From positions 62,001 through 126,000 of the forward strand of contig NZ_BSDP01000001.1 of assembly GCF_027925245.1 (NCBI RefSeq): DNA of 64,000 bases, read 5' to 3'. Position numbers and translations under genes: made by a program. The stretch is from Agromyces rhizosphaerae. Its GTDB lineage: Bacteria; Actinomycetota; Actinomycetes; Actinomycetales; Microbacteriaceae. Positions 51,738-62,005 of this stretch are shown here, piece by piece. The notes below the pieces were generated by a model. It was not told where the DNA came from. It searched no databases and worked only from the letters and a program-made list of their open reading frames with translations. Position 1 is the stretch's first letter; each line of letters begins with the position of its first letter.

Positions 51738-52445
51738 TCACCCGACGGGCTCCGTGAGCACCACGACCGAGTCGAGATACGTGCGGCGCTCCCAGTCGAA
51801 CTCGCCGCCGCAGGTGATGATCGCCAGCCGGCGCGGGCCGGACCGGTCGAACACCGCGTCCCAGTCGACCGAGCCCTTCCGGGCCGCGTCGCGCGCGGTG
51901 ATCGTGAAGCGTTCCGTCGTGCCCTCGGCCGAGGTCAGCACGACCTCGGTGCCGGCAGGCGCATCCGCGAACGCGGCGAACGGTCCCAGGCCGTAGTCGA
52001 GCGAGTCGACGTGCGCGGCGACGACCACGGTGCCCGCCTCATCGCCGATGCCCGGACCGTAGCGGTACCAGCCCGCCACGTTCGGGTTCTCGGGCAGCTC
52101 CATGACGTCGCCGTCGACCACGCCGACGCGCACGACCTCCACGTCGACCCCGATGCCCGGGGCGCGCAGCCGCACGGGCGCCTCGGTCGGATCGGCGGGC
52201 TGGTCCTCGAGCGCGGCGCTGCGGACGGGCACGGATGGCACGCTCGCGGTCGCGGCATCGGAGGGCTCGACGGATGCCACGGAGGGCACCGGCACGGATG
52301 CGTCGATCACCGGGATCGGCGCCGGCTCCGCGGCATCCGTCGAACCCACCGCTCCCCACGCCACGGCGCCCGCGGCCAGCAGCGCCGCGAGAGCGGCCCC
52401 CGCGCAGCACGCCGCTGCGACGGAGGCCGCCCTCGTCCGGTTCAT
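51738..52445 (-). CDS. Class F sortase
   Basis: A 235-aa extracytoplasmic transpeptidase. One N-terminal membrane helix (about 10-30) is followed by a serine/alanine/proline-rich linker. The catalytic domain has the His in VVVAAHVDS, the Cys in LAIITCGGEF and the Arg in WERRTYLDS. Class F sortases are typical of actinobacteria and usually anchor or process surface proteins. Its neighbour DUF4397 protein is a possible client, though that protein lacks an obvious LPXTG motif. Confidence 0.9.
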   Translation of the reverse strand: MNRTRAASVAAACCAGAALAALLAAGAVAWGAVGSTDAAEPAPIPVIDASVPVPSVASVEPSDAATASVPSVPVRSAALEDQPADPTEAPVRLRAPGIGVDVEVVRVGVVDGDVMELPENPNVAGWYRYGPGIGDEAGTVVVAAHVDSLDYGLGPFAAFADAPAGTEVVLTSAEGTTERFTITARDAARKGSVDWDAVFDRSGPRRLAIITCGGEFDWERRTYLDSVVVLTEPVG

Positions 52446-52450
52446 GGCGC

Positions 52451-53293
52451 TCAGCGCCGGCTCCGGACCGGGCTGCGACGGTCGGCCACGCCGATCGCCA
52501 CGGCCGCACCCAGCAGCAGCACGGCGGCGGAGGCACCGAGCCACCACACCGCTGCATCGACGGGCGCGTTCGTCGCGGCGAGACCCGCCTCACCCGCGGG
52601 CACGTCGCCCGGGGAGGAGTGGAGTCCGCCGACGGTCTGGACGGCGAGGGCGAGGTTCTCGTCCTCGAGGCTGCCCCAGGCGTAGGCGATCGTGAGCTCG
52701 CCCTCGGCGACGGTCACGTCGGCCGGCCCGAGCACCGGGTCGGTCGTGCCCGCGGCGGCGACCGATGCGGAGATCGTGCCCGCCGGCAGGTCGAGCGATG
52801 CCTCGTCGGGGTTGGCGAGGTCGGTGATCACGGCGTCGCCGCCCGCGAGCACGTCGACCGCGGGAGCCGCGGCGATGTGGCGCACGGTCAGCCGGCCCTC
52901 GCCCGCAGCCGACGACGACGTGTCGTTCGTGAACAGCGACGCGGTCGGCGAACCGTCGGCGTCGAGGTGCGCGGCCGCGGTGTAGTTCATGCCGGCCTCG
53001 AGCGGGAGGTCGACCGGGCCGATCGCGGCGTCCTCGGAGTCGGCCGCGTTGATCTGCACCGTGTAGGTGCCGGCGGGCAGTTCGAGCGGTCCGGCCAGGT
53101 CGCCGGGCTCGAAGTCCTCGAGCGTGAGGTCGTCGTTGACGTACACATCGACCGTCAGGCCGGGCACGCCGTGGAGCACGCTCAGCATCGCGCTGTCGCC
53201 CTCCTCCGCGGATGCGGGTGCGACGGCGCCGAGCGCGAGTGCCGCGCCCGCGACGATGCCGGCTGCTGCGCCGGCGGCGGTTCTGGTGCGCAT
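52451..53293 (-). CDS. DUF4397 cell-surface protein
   Basis: A 280-aa protein. A Sec signal (GIVAGAALALGAVAPASA) is followed by two DUF4397 beta-domains (SVLHGVPGLTVDVYVNDDLTLEDF and VRHIAAAPAVDVLAGGDAVI). A C-terminal membrane helix (about 250-270) and the basic tail DRRSPVRSRR end it. It is first in a four-gene operon with a sortase, sigma factor and anti-sigma factor. GAGGAGGA precedes the ATG at 53293. Confidence 0.92.
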   Translation of the reverse strand: MRTRTAAGAAAGIVAGAALALGAVAPASAEEGDSAMLSVLHGVPGLTVDVYVNDDLTLEDFEPGDLAGPLELPAGTYTVQINAADSEDAAIGPVDLPLEAGMNYTAAAHLDADGSPTASLFTNDTSSSAAGEGRLTVRHIAAAPAVDVLAGGDAVITDLANPDEASLDLPAGTISASVAAAGTTDPVLGPADVTVAEGELTIAYAWGSLEDENLALAVQTVGGLHSSPGDVPAGEAGLAATNAPVDAAVWWLGASAAVLLLGAAVAIGVADRRSPVRSRR

Positions 53294-53387
53294 GGGATCT
53301 TCCTCCTCATCTGGCCCCGATCGGCGGGGCGGAGAACTGCTGTCACCCATGTCTTCCGGTCGACACGGGCGAACGGATGCAGCGGAG

Positions 53388-53393
53388 TACGAT
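53388..53393 (+). promoter_or_regulatory. -10 box of the emfourin-like gene
   Basis: TACGAT ends 7 bases before the ATG at 53401, with no ribosome-binding site. Confidence 0.45.
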
Positions 53394-53400
53394 CCATTCC

Positions 53401-53676
53401 ATGGACGTCACCGTGTCGCGCAGCGGCGGGTTCGCGGGGCTGTCCCTGCGCTGGCGAGTGCACGTCGAGGACCAGCCCGACGCGGAGCAGTGGTACCTGC
53501 TCATCGCGTCCATCCCATGGGACGACGTGCCCGAGGCCGAGCCGCGGCCCGACCGGTTCACCTACCGCATCGAGTGCCGCCCGCACGAGGCGGAGCTGGC
53601 CGACCGGCAGCTCGACGGCCCGTGGCGCGAGCTGGTCGATCGCGTGCAGGAGCGCGGCGAGCGCGAGCGGGCCTGA
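53401..53676 (+). CDS. Emfourin-like inhibitor of M4 peptidase
   Basis: A 91-aa protein. It starts MDVTVSRSGGFAGLSLRW, close to the beginning of emfourin, the protein inhibitor of protealysin-type M4 peptidases. RPDRFTYRIECRPHEAEL and WRELVDRVQE fit the rest of the family. No signal peptide. Its natural target would be the M4 peptidase at 49220, on the same strand but separated by the sigma/sortase operon. Confidence 0.75.
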   Translation: MDVTVSRSGGFAGLSLRWRVHVEDQPDAEQWYLLIASIPWDDVPEAEPRPDRFTYRIECRPHEAELADRQLDGPWRELVDRVQERGERERA

Positions 53677-53681
53677 GACGG

Positions 53682-53714
53682 CGAACGGCCCGGCGCGATG
53701 CGCCGGGCCGTTCG
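53682..53714. terminator. Bidirectional terminator before FKBP
   Basis: CGAACGGCCCGGCGC and GCGCCGGGCCGTTCG make a perfect 15-bp stem with a 3-base loop, between two convergent genes. Confidence 0.85.
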
Positions 53715-53727
53715 GTACCTGCGATGC

Positions 53728-54099
53728 TCAGCTCACGCCGAGCAGGTCGATCACGAAGATGAGCGTCTTGCCCGAGAGCTGGTGTCCGCCGCCCGCGGGG
53801 CCGTAGGCCTGGTGAGGCGGGACGGTCAGCTTGCGGCGACCGCCGACCTTCATGCCGGGGATGCCCTCCTGCCAGCCGGTGATGAGGGCGGCGAGCGGGA
53901 AGTTGATGGACTGGCCACGGCTCCACGAGGAGTCGAACTCCGCACCGGAGTCGTACTCGACGCCGAGGTAGTGCACGTCGACGGTCGACCCGGGCGTCGC
54001 CTCGGGGCCGTCGCCGACGACGATGTCCTCGATCACGAGCTCGACGGGCGCGGGGCCCTCCGGTGCGTCGACCTCGGGCTTGCTGTTGGTGTCTGTCAT
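53728..54099 (-). CDS. FKBP-type peptidyl-prolyl isomerase
   Basis: A 123-aa cytoplasmic prolyl isomerase. VDVHYLGVEYDSGAEFDSSW, FPLAALITGWQEGIPGMKVGGRRKLTVPP and YGPAGGG are the FKBP landmarks. The ATG at 54099 is preferred. The frame is open for 49 codons upstream to a GTG at 54246 and would add a cysteine-containing stretch. That extension lies in an inverted-repeat region and is treated separately. Confidence 0.92.
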   Translation of the reverse strand: MTDTNSKPEVDAPEGPAPVELVIEDIVVGDGPEATPGSTVDVHYLGVEYDSGAEFDSSWSRGQSINFPLAALITGWQEGIPGMKVGGRRKLTVPPHQAYGPAGGGHQLSGKTLIFVIDLLGVS

Positions 54100-54200
54100 G
54101 CCCTCCATCCAATCGGATGCCCCCGGCTCCGGCAATGCGCACGCGGGACACGTGTCCCTCTTCTGCTTGCGCGAGGTGGGGCTCGGATGCATCCTGAAAT

Positions 54201-54320
54201 CCACGAACTCGTCGCCCGAGAAGCGTTGTCGGCAGTGCCACACCACCGGGCGACGAGTTTCTGCGTGGGGCCGTTCCCCTGGGCCCTCCGCAGGCAGGCG
54301 ACTCGTCGCCCGGTGGGGTG
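54201..54320. repeat. Three copies of a GGGCGACGAGT core, two forming a stem
   Basis: CACCGGGCGACGAGT (54244-54258) and ACTCGTCGCCCGGTG (54301-54315) are perfectly inverted, with a 42-base gap. A third core, ACTCGTCGCCCG, lies at 54207-54218 in direct orientation with the second arm. All are in the 236-base gap between the FKBP and DUF779 genes, which otherwise holds no clear gene. Confidence 0.75.
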
Positions 54321-54333
54321 TCTCGGGTGCCGG

Positions 54334-54738
54334 TCAGGCCTCCATCAACCGCGATCGGATGAGGAAGCGGACGCCCTCCGGGGCCTCGAGCGAGAACCCG
54401 CTCCCCCGACCCGGGACGACGTCGACCGACAGGTACGTGTGCCGCCAGAGCGCGAACTGCTCCGCCGACATCCAGAACGGCACGGAGCGGTCCTCGTCGA
54501 GCACGAGGTCGCCGAGCAGCATGTCGGCCTCCCCCGTGACGAAGTCCCCGGCCGGGTAGCACATGGGCGCGCTGCCGTCGCAGCATCCGCCCGACTGGTG
54601 GAACATGAGCGGACCGTGGGCCGACCACAGCCGGTCGATGAGCTCCGCCGCCTTCGGGGTGAGTTCCACCCGCGGCGACGCGTCACCGGCGACCGTGATC
54701 GACCCGACGATCGTGCGCGTGAGCGATTCGAGCGACAT
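54334..54738 (-). CDS. DUF779 family protein
   Basis: A 134-aa protein with the DUF779 signature HQSGGCCDGSAPMCY, cysteines that could bind a metal, and the closing SVDVVPGRGSGFSLEAPEGVRFLIRSR. DUF779 genes commonly follow aldehyde dehydrogenase genes, as here (4 bases downstream). Its role is unknown; an accessory function for aldehyde oxidation is assumed from context. Confidence 0.92.
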   Translation of the reverse strand: MSLESLTRTIVGSITVAGDASPRVELTPKAAELIDRLWSAHGPLMFHQSGGCCDGSAPMCYPAGDFVTGEADMLLGDLVLDEDRSVPFWMSAEQFALWRHTYLSVDVVPGRGSGFSLEAPEGVRFLIRSRLMEA

Positions 54739-54742
54739 CGGC

Positions 54743-56266
<1,524 letters not shown>

Positions 56267-56338
56267 CGGTCCTCCTGTTTCCTGACTCCGTTGTCAGTGC
56301 CCTCGCTGGGCACGTGACTGCACGGTAGGGCGCGGGAG

Positions 56339-56367
56339 GTTGCAGCAACGTTGCAGGGCCGTTGCAG
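56339..56367. promoter_or_regulatory. Three phased GTTGCAG boxes upstream of the aldehyde dehydrogenase
   Basis: GTTGCAG occurs at 56339-56345, 56350-56356 and 56361-56367, an exact 11-bp period, so all three face the same side of the helix. They lie 73-101 bases before the dehydrogenase ATG and are good candidates for the binding site of the GAF activator encoded just upstream. Confidence 0.65.
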
Positions 56368-56388
56368 GGCCGGGCGGATGCCGCGGGC

Positions 56389-57684
56389 TCAGCCGAGCTC
56401 GGACTCGATGGCCTCGATGCGGGCGACGACGCGGGCGCGCTTCGGCGAGCGCGACGGCAGCAGCTGCAGGCATGCGCGCTGCACCTCGAGGTCGTCGCGC
56501 GCGGCCTCGGTGTCGGCGTAGCGGGCGAGGTGCTCCACGGCGGCGTCGGCGAGCATCGCCTCGCGCAGGCGCGAGGCGACCTCGGTGCGGATGCGCACGA
56601 TGCCCGGCGCCGTGGACTCGGGCAGCACGGCGCCCGTGCAGCGCTCGAGCGCCTGCAGGTGCGAGCCGCGGTCGAGCAGGTCGAGCACGGCGCGCGCGTC
56701 GGTCTCGAGCGGCTCGGCGAGGCGGTACGGGCGGGAGGCCGGCACCGGGAGCCCGGCGCCCTCGAGCACGCGGCGCAGGCGCACGAGCTCGGCGCGGAGC
56801 GTCACCGACGAGGCGTCCGTCTCGTAGAGCAGGCCCGCGAGGCGCTCGGCCGACAGGCCTTCGGGGTGCCAGGCGAGCAGCAGCAGGATCTCTGCGTGCC
56901 GGAGGCTGAGGCGCAGCCCGCCGATGCGGGGCGGGTCGCCGCCGAGCACGTGCAGCGACCGGTCGGGCAGGGCGCGACGCATGCGCGAGCGGCGGATCGT
57001 GGCCTGCACGTCGGTCTGGAGCCGCTGGATGCGCAGCTCCGACTCGACCGCGGCGACCGTCGCCGAGACGAGGGCGAGCGTGTGCGGGGCGACCGCCTGG
57101 TCGTCGCCGGTGATGTCGATGACGCCGAGGATCGCGCCCGAGACGGGGTCGTGCACCGGGGCCGCCGTGCAGCTCCACGGGTGCACGATGGAGTGGAAGT
57201 GCTCGGCGCCGCGGATCTGCACGGCACGGTCGAGCGCGAGCGAGGTACCGGGCGCGCTGGTGCCGATGCGCTCCTCCGACCAGTCGGCGCCCTCCACGAA
57301 GCGCATGTCCTCGGCGCGACGGCGGAGCGCCCGGTCGCCCTCGACCCAGAGCAGCCGGCCGCGCGCGTCGCCGACCGCGACCAGCAGGCCGTTCTCGTCG
57401 GCGTCGTCGGCGAGCAGGCGACGGATGACCGGCAGCGCGCCCGTCAGCTCGTGCTGCGCGCGGTACTCGCGGAACTCGGCGTCGGACGCCGTGATGCCCG
57501 GCAGCGAGCGCTCGGGGTCGACGGCGTGCGACAGGGCGCGCCGCCACGCCTCGTGCACGAGCGGGCGGAGGCTGAGCCCGGGCCCCGGCTCGTCACCCGC
57601 GGCGACGCGCTCGCGCGCGGCGAGCAGCGCGTCGCGCCACGCGATGGGAGTCTCCTCGCGCATCGCGTCGTCGGCTGCGTGCAT
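56389..57684 (-). CDS. GAF-domain transcriptional activator
   Basis: A 431-aa regulator of the AcoR-like group that lacks the AAA domain. The middle GAF region has VEGADWSEERIGTSAPGTSLALDR and HPWSCTAAPVHDPVSGAILGVIDITG, typical of regulators beside acetaldehyde or alcohol dehydrogenases. The C-terminal part has a winged-helix stretch (LSLRHAEILLLLAWHPEGLSAERLAGLLYE). The ATG at 57684 follows GGAG. It precedes the aldehyde dehydrogenase by 122 bases. Confidence 0.88.
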   Translation of the reverse strand: MHAADDAMREETPIAWRDALLAARERVAAGDEPGPGLSLRPLVHEAWRRALSHAVDPERSLPGITASDAEFREYRAQHELTGALPVIRRLLADDADENGLLVAVGDARGRLLWVEGDRALRRRAEDMRFVEGADWSEERIGTSAPGTSLALDRAVQIRGAEHFHSIVHPWSCTAAPVHDPVSGAILGVIDITGDDQAVAPHTLALVSATVAAVESELRIQRLQTDVQATIRRSRMRRALPDRSLHVLGGDPPRIGGLRLSLRHAEILLLLAWHPEGLSAERLAGLLYETDASSVTLRAELVRLRRVLEGAGLPVPASRPYRLAEPLETDARAVLDLLDRGSHLQALERCTGAVLPESTAPGIVRIRTEVASRLREAMLADAAVEHLARYADTEAARDDLEVQRACLQLLPSRSPKRARVVARIEAIESELG

Positions 57685-57760
57685 GCGTGGGCTCCGATCG
57701 GCGTCGTCCGGGTGGGGCCAGCATAGCGGCGCGCCGGTGTCACCCGGCCCGAATCGCGAG

Positions 57761-58909
57761 TCAGGCGAGGAGCGCCGCGCGCCGGGCGACGATCGAGGCG
57801 AGCAGCTCGCGCTCATCGGCGGCCGCGTGCGCCGCTCCGTCGCGGCCGATGCCGGCGCGCCCGGTCGCGATGCGCTCGCGGGTGAACGCGAGGTGCGTGG
57901 TGTCGCGGATGAGGGCGTCCATGGTGCGCCGCGCGGCGGCTCCGCGTGCCGCCGCGTTCACCCGCGCACGCCTGCGGCCCTCGGGGGTCGTGAACATCTC
58001 GAGCTCGCCCGCGCTGAACCAGCCGACCGCCGCGTACTCCGCCAGGCGCCGCCGGAGGACGCGCCGCTCGAGCTGCCGCAGCCAGACCGTGACGACGATC
58101 GCGAACACGAACAGCGGCACCTGCACGAGCAGGTAGTACCCGAAGAAGTCGTCGACCACGAAGAGCGCGCCGTTCCAGAGGGCGTGCAGGCCGATCGCGG
58201 GCACCAGGCCGACGAGGGCGCCGAACAGGGCGCTGCGGCCGCGCGCGACGGCGAGCCCGATGCCGATGCCCGTGCACGCGGTGAACATGACGTGCGCGAA
58301 CGGCGACATGACGCCCCGCACGAAGAACACCGCGCCGAGCCCGTCGGGGCCGTCCTCGAGCAGCGCGACGCCGAAGTAGAGCACGTTCTCGGTGAAGGCG
58401 AAGCCCGCCGCGATCGTCGCGGCGTAGACCAGTCCGTCGACCGGGCCGTCGAGGTGGGCGCGAGCGGCCGCGGCGAGGAGGAGCAGGCCCGCCGCCTTCG
58501 CGAGCTCCTCGACGATCGGCGCCTGCACGACCGCGCCGGCGACGTCGTCGTCGATGCCGCCGAGCACGCCGAGCGCCAGGTCGACGATGAGCGCGAGGGC
58601 GACCGAGACGGTCGCGCCCCAGAGGAACGCGAACCACAGCGCACCGCGCGGCTCGGGCTCCCAGCGGTCGATCCAGCGCACGGCCCAGAGCACGGCCGCG
58701 AGCGGCACGAGCGCGAGCACGGCGCCCGCAGCGGCGGCCCCCGTGCCGAGCGCCGAGACGAGGTAGGCGGCCACGCCCAGCCCCACGAGGGAGGCGAGCA
58801 CGATGCCGACGGCGGCCAGGCCGACGCCGCGCGAGCGCGAGGTGCGCGGCTCGGGAACGCGCAGGTGCGGCTGGGGGCCGGCGGGGCCGGCCGGCGACGG
58901 CCCGGTCAC
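57761..58909 (-). CDS. PrsW-family intramembrane metalloprotease
   Basis: A 382-aa membrane protein with about eight helices. QAPIVEELAKAAGLLLL is the PrsW EExxK motif. FAFTENVLYFG, FAHVMFTACTGIGIGLA and GLHALWNGALF provide the remaining metal and core residues. PrsW proteases cleave anti-sigma factors in Bacillus; here the target is unknown. The C-terminal 100 residues are a cytoplasmic helical tail. The GTG start overlaps the GlcD-type gene stop. Confidence 0.9.
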   Translation of the reverse strand: MTGPSPAGPAGPQPHLRVPEPRTSRSRGVGLAAVGIVLASLVGLGVAAYLVSALGTGAAAAGAVLALVPLAAVLWAVRWIDRWEPEPRGALWFAFLWGATVSVALALIVDLALGVLGGIDDDVAGAVVQAPIVEELAKAAGLLLLAAAARAHLDGPVDGLVYAATIAAGFAFTENVLYFGVALLEDGPDGLGAVFFVRGVMSPFAHVMFTACTGIGIGLAVARGRSALFGALVGLVPAIGLHALWNGALFVVDDFFGYYLLVQVPLFVFAIVVTVWLRQLERRVLRRRLAEYAAVGWFSAGELEMFTTPEGRRRARVNAAARGAAARRTMDALIRDTTHLAFTRERIATGRAGIGRDGAAHAAADERELLASIVARRAALLA

Positions 58910-60306
58910 GCGACCGGCTCGAACATCGCGGCGGGGTTGAGGATCCCCGCGGGGTCGAACGCGGCCTTGATGCGGCGCTGGAGCGCCTCCTGCGCGTCGC
59001 CGAGCTCGTCGCGGAGCCAGCGGCGCTTGAGCACGCCGACGCCGTGCTCGCCGGTGAGCGTGCCGCCGAGCGCGACGGCCGTGCGGAACAGCTCGTCGGC
59101 GGCGGCCCAGACCCGCTCGGGCACCTCGTCTCCCGAGTACACGAAGTTCGGGTGCAGGTTGCCGTCGCCCGCGTGCGCCACGGTGGGGATCTCGAGGTCG
59201 TGCGCGTCGGCGATGCGCGCGATCTCGCGGAACATGGCCGGCATCTGCGAGCGCGGCACCGAGACGTCCTCGATGAGCACCTCGCCCGAGGCCGCGAGCG
59301 CGCCGTGGAAGGAGCGCCGGATCGCGAGCAGCCGCTCCCCCTCCGCCGCGTCGGCCGCCAGCGCCACGCTGCCGCCCGCGCTCGCGAGCGCGGCGGCGAC
59401 CTCGGCGGCCTCGGCGGCGGCCTCCGGCCCGTCGGACTGGGCGATGAGGAAGGCCGCCCCGTCGGGCGCGGCACCGGCGGCCAGCGGCGTGCCGGCGAGC
59501 GCCGCGTCGCCGAGGAAGGAGCGGATGCGGGCGAGCCCGCCGGGTTCGAGCAGCTCGAGCATCGCGGGGCGCAGGTGGGCGCGCACGACCGCGGCGGCGC
59601 CCTCCGCGGCCGATTCCACGTCGGGGTACGCGGCGGCGATCGTCACCGGCTCGTGGCGCGGTGCGGGCCGCAGCCGCAGCGTCGCCTCGACGATCACGCC
59701 GAGGGTGCCCTCCGAGCCGGTGAGCAGCGCGGTGAGGTCGTAGCCCGTGACGCCCTTGACCGTGCGGTGCCCGGTGCGCAGCAGCGAGCCGTCGGCGAGC
59801 ACGACGACGAGGCCGAGCACGGCCTCGCGCGTCACCCCGTACTTCGCGCAGAGCAGGCCGCCCGCGCCCGTGGCGATGTTGCCGCCGATCGTCGAGATCG
59901 CCTTGCTCGCCGGGTCGGGCGAGTACCAGAGCCCGTGCGGCGCGAGCGCGCGGTTGAGGTCGTCGTTGATCACGCCCGGCTCGACGACCGCGAGCTCGTT
60001 CGCCTGGTCGATCTCGAGCACCCGGTCCATGCGGGTCGTGTCGAGCACGATCTGCCCGCGGCATCCGTTCGCCCCGCCCGCCAGGCCCGTGCCCGCGCCC
60101 CGCGTCACGACGGGCGTTCCGCTGGCCGAGGCGATCCGCAGCACGGCCTGCACGTCGGCGACGGATGCCGCGTGCACGACCGCGTCGGGCGGGCTGTCGG
60201 TGCGCCACCCGGAGGCGTCGCCGCGTGCGGCCTCGCGCACGCCGTCGTCGGTGGAGACCGCATCCCCCAGTGCGCGGCGCAGTTCGTCGATGAGGTCGGA
60301 TCCCAT
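58906..60306 (-). CDS. FAD-linked oxidase, GlcD type
   Basis: A 466-aa flavoprotein of the glycolate oxidase/D-lactate dehydrogenase family. The PCMH-type FAD site has [17 protein letters not shown] and [35 protein letters not shown] follows. The C-terminal half has [14 protein letters not shown] and [14 protein letters not shown]. Likely oxidises a 2-hydroxy acid. GlcE/GlcF partners are absent. TAGGGT (60313-60318) lies 6 bases before the ATG, so it is leaderless. Confidence 0.93.
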   Translation of the reverse strand: MGSDLIDELRRALGDAVSTDDGVREAARGDASGWRTDSPPDAVVHAASVADVQAVLRIASASGTPVVTRGAGTGLAGGANGCRGQIVLDTTRMDRVLEIDQANELAVVEPGVINDDLNRALAPHGLWYSPDPASKAISTIGGNIATGAGGLLCAKYGVTREAVLGLVVVLADGSLLRTGHRTVKGVTGYDLTALLTGSEGTLGVIVEATLRLRPAPRHEPVTIAAAYPDVESAAEGAAAVVRAHLRPAMLELLEPGGLARIRSFLGDAALAGTPLAAGAAPDGAAFLIAQSDGPEAAAEAAEVAAALASAGGSVALAADAAEGERLLAIRRSFHGALAASGEVLIEDVSVPRSQMPAMFREIARIADAHDLEIPTVAHAGDGNLHPNFVYSGDEVPERVWAAADELFRTAVALGGTLTGEHGVGVLKRRWLRDELGDAQEALQRRIKAAFDPAGILNPAAMFEPVA

Positions 60307-60312
60307 GCGATC

Positions 60313-60318
60313 ACCCTA
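60313..60318 (-). promoter_or_regulatory. -10 box of the GlcD-type gene
   Basis: TAGGGT on the minus strand ends 6 bases before the ATG at 60306. Confidence 0.45.
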
Positions 60319-60409
60319 TGGCGGCGCGGTGGCGCGGGTCGCCCGGCGTCGGTCGAGCGATGTCCGATTTCCGCTACCGATCCCGCCGGCCGGGTGCGAG
60401 GCTGGAGGC

Positions 60410-61996
60410 ATGCAGGCCTCCGATCGCATGCTCGACCCCGACTTCCGGGAGCGCTACCGCGCCATGAGCTCGCGCGACGCGCGCTTCGACGGGCAGTTCA
60501 TCACGGGCGTGCACTCGACCGGCATCTACTGCCGGCCGAGCTGCCCCGCGACCACGCCGAAGCCCGAGCACGTGCGCTTCTACCTCACCGCGGCGGCCGC
60601 GCACGAGGCCGGCCTGCGCGCCTGCAAGCGCTGCCTGCCCGACGCCGTGCCCGGGTCGCCGCGCTGGGATCTCGACGACGACCTCGCCTCGCGCGCGATG
60701 CGCCTCATCGGCGACGGCGTCGTCGAGCGCGAGGGCGTGCCGGGCCTGGCAGGCCGGCTCGGCTACACGCCGCGGCACCTCGGGCGCATCCTCACGGCCG
60801 AGCTCGGCGCCGGCCCGCTCGCCCTCGCCCGCGCGCACCGGGCGCAGACGGCGCGCGCGCTGCTCGTCGGCAGCGACCTCCCCGTGGCCGACATCGCGTT
60901 CGCGGCCGGGTTCGGCAGCGTGCGCCAGTGCAACGACACGGTGCGCGCGGTCTACGAGCGCACGCCCAGCGAGCTGCGCGAGATCGCACGGAGCCGACGC
61001 GGCGCGCCCGAGCACGGCGACGCAGGGCAGCTGGTGCTGCGCCTGCCCGCCCGCGCCCCGTTCGACGCCGCGGGCGTGCTCGACTGGCTCGACGCCCGCG
61101 CCGTGGACGGCATGGAGCGCGCCGACGACGGCACCTTCACGCGCGCGCTCCGCCTGCCGGGCGGCCCCGCGCTCGTGCGGCTCGAGGCCGACCCCGACGA
61201 CCCCGGGGTGCGGGTGACCGCGCACCTCGCGTCGCTCGCCGACCTGCCGCCGCTCGTGGCGCGCGTGCGCCGGCTGTTCGACCTCGACGCCGACGCGGAA
61301 GCCATCTCCGCGGCCCTCGGCGCGGACCCCGCGCTGGCCGCGTCGGTCGCGGCCGAGCCGGGAATGCGGGTGCCCGGGTGCCTCGACCCGCACGAGCTGC
61401 TGTTCCGCGCGATGCTCGGCCAGCAGGTGTCGGTCGCGTCGGCACGCACCGCGCTCGGCCGGCTGGTCGCCGCGCTCGGCGACGAGGCGGAGCTCGCCGG
61501 AGCGACGTGGCGGCTCTTCCCCGACGCGGCGACGATCGCCGAGCGGGGTGGCGAGGTGCTGCGCGGGCCCGCCGCGCGCGTCGCCGCGATCGTGGGCGCG
61601 GCCGAGGCACTCGCGGCCGGGGACCTCCGGGTCGACGTCGACGTGCCGCGCGACGAGCTGCGGGCGGCGCTGCTGGCGATGCCGGGAATCGGGCCCTGGA
61701 CCGCCGGCTACGTCGCCATGCGCGTCACCGGCGACCCCGACGTGCTGCTGACGGGCGACGCCGCTCTGCGCGCCGGCGCCGCGGCGCTCGGCCTGCCCTC
61801 GGTCGCGCGCGAGCTCGAGCGGCGCGGCGCGACGTGGGCACCGTGGCGCAGCTACGCGTCGATGCACCTGTGGCGCGCAGCATCCGCTCACACTGCCGGT
61901 CCCGTCTCGTCCACCGGAACGACGGTGGAATCCATTGCAGGACCTGCACGATCTGTTGTCTCCGGTCGACAAGTCGCGTCCGCTGCCGCTCGATAG
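60410..61996 (+). CDS. Ada-AlkA fusion: alkylation sensor and DNA glycosylase
   Basis: A 528-aa three-part protein. The N-terminal Ada metal-binding domain has Cys41, Cys45, Cys72 and Cys75 ([23 protein letters not shown]), where one cysteine accepts methyl groups from phosphotriesters. An AraC-type helix-turn-helix follows (about 105-190; [21 protein letters not shown]). Then comes an AlkA glycosylase with HhH motif [17 protein letters not shown] and catalytic Asp in LTGDAALR. It should sense and excise alkylated bases. A 37-residue tail extends beyond the usual end. Confidence 0.94.
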   Translation: MQASDRMLDPDFRERYRAMSSRDARFDGQFITGVHSTGIYCRPSCPATTPKPEHVRFYLTAAAAHEAGLRACKRCLPDAVPGSPRWDLDDDLASRAMRLIGDGVVEREGVPGLAGRLGYTPRHLGRILTAELGAGPLALARAHRAQTARALLVGSDLPVADIAFAAGFGSVRQCNDTVRAVYERTPSELREIARSRRGAPEHGDAGQLVLRLPARAPFDAAGVLDWLDARAVDGMERADDGTFTRALRLPGGPALVRLEADPDDPGVRVTAHLASLADLPPLVARVRRLFDLDADAEAISAALGADPALAASVAAEPGMRVPGCLDPHELLFRAMLGQQVSVASARTALGRLVAALGDEAELAGATWRLFPDAATIAERGGEVLRGPAARVAAIVGAAEALAAGDLRVDVDVPRDELRAALLAMPGIGPWTAGYVAMRVTGDPDVLLTGDAALRAGAAALGLPSVARELERRGATWAPWRSYASMHLWRAASAHTAGPVSSTGTTVESIAGPARSVVSGRQVASAAAR

Positions 61997-61999
61997 CCT
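61994..61999 (+). promoter_or_regulatory. -10 box of the FAH-family gene
   Basis: TAGCCT ends 6 bases before the GTG at 62006 and overlaps the stop codon of the Ada-AlkA gene, so this promoter is embedded in that gene's end. Confidence 0.45.
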
Positions 62000-62005
62000 G
62001 TAGAG

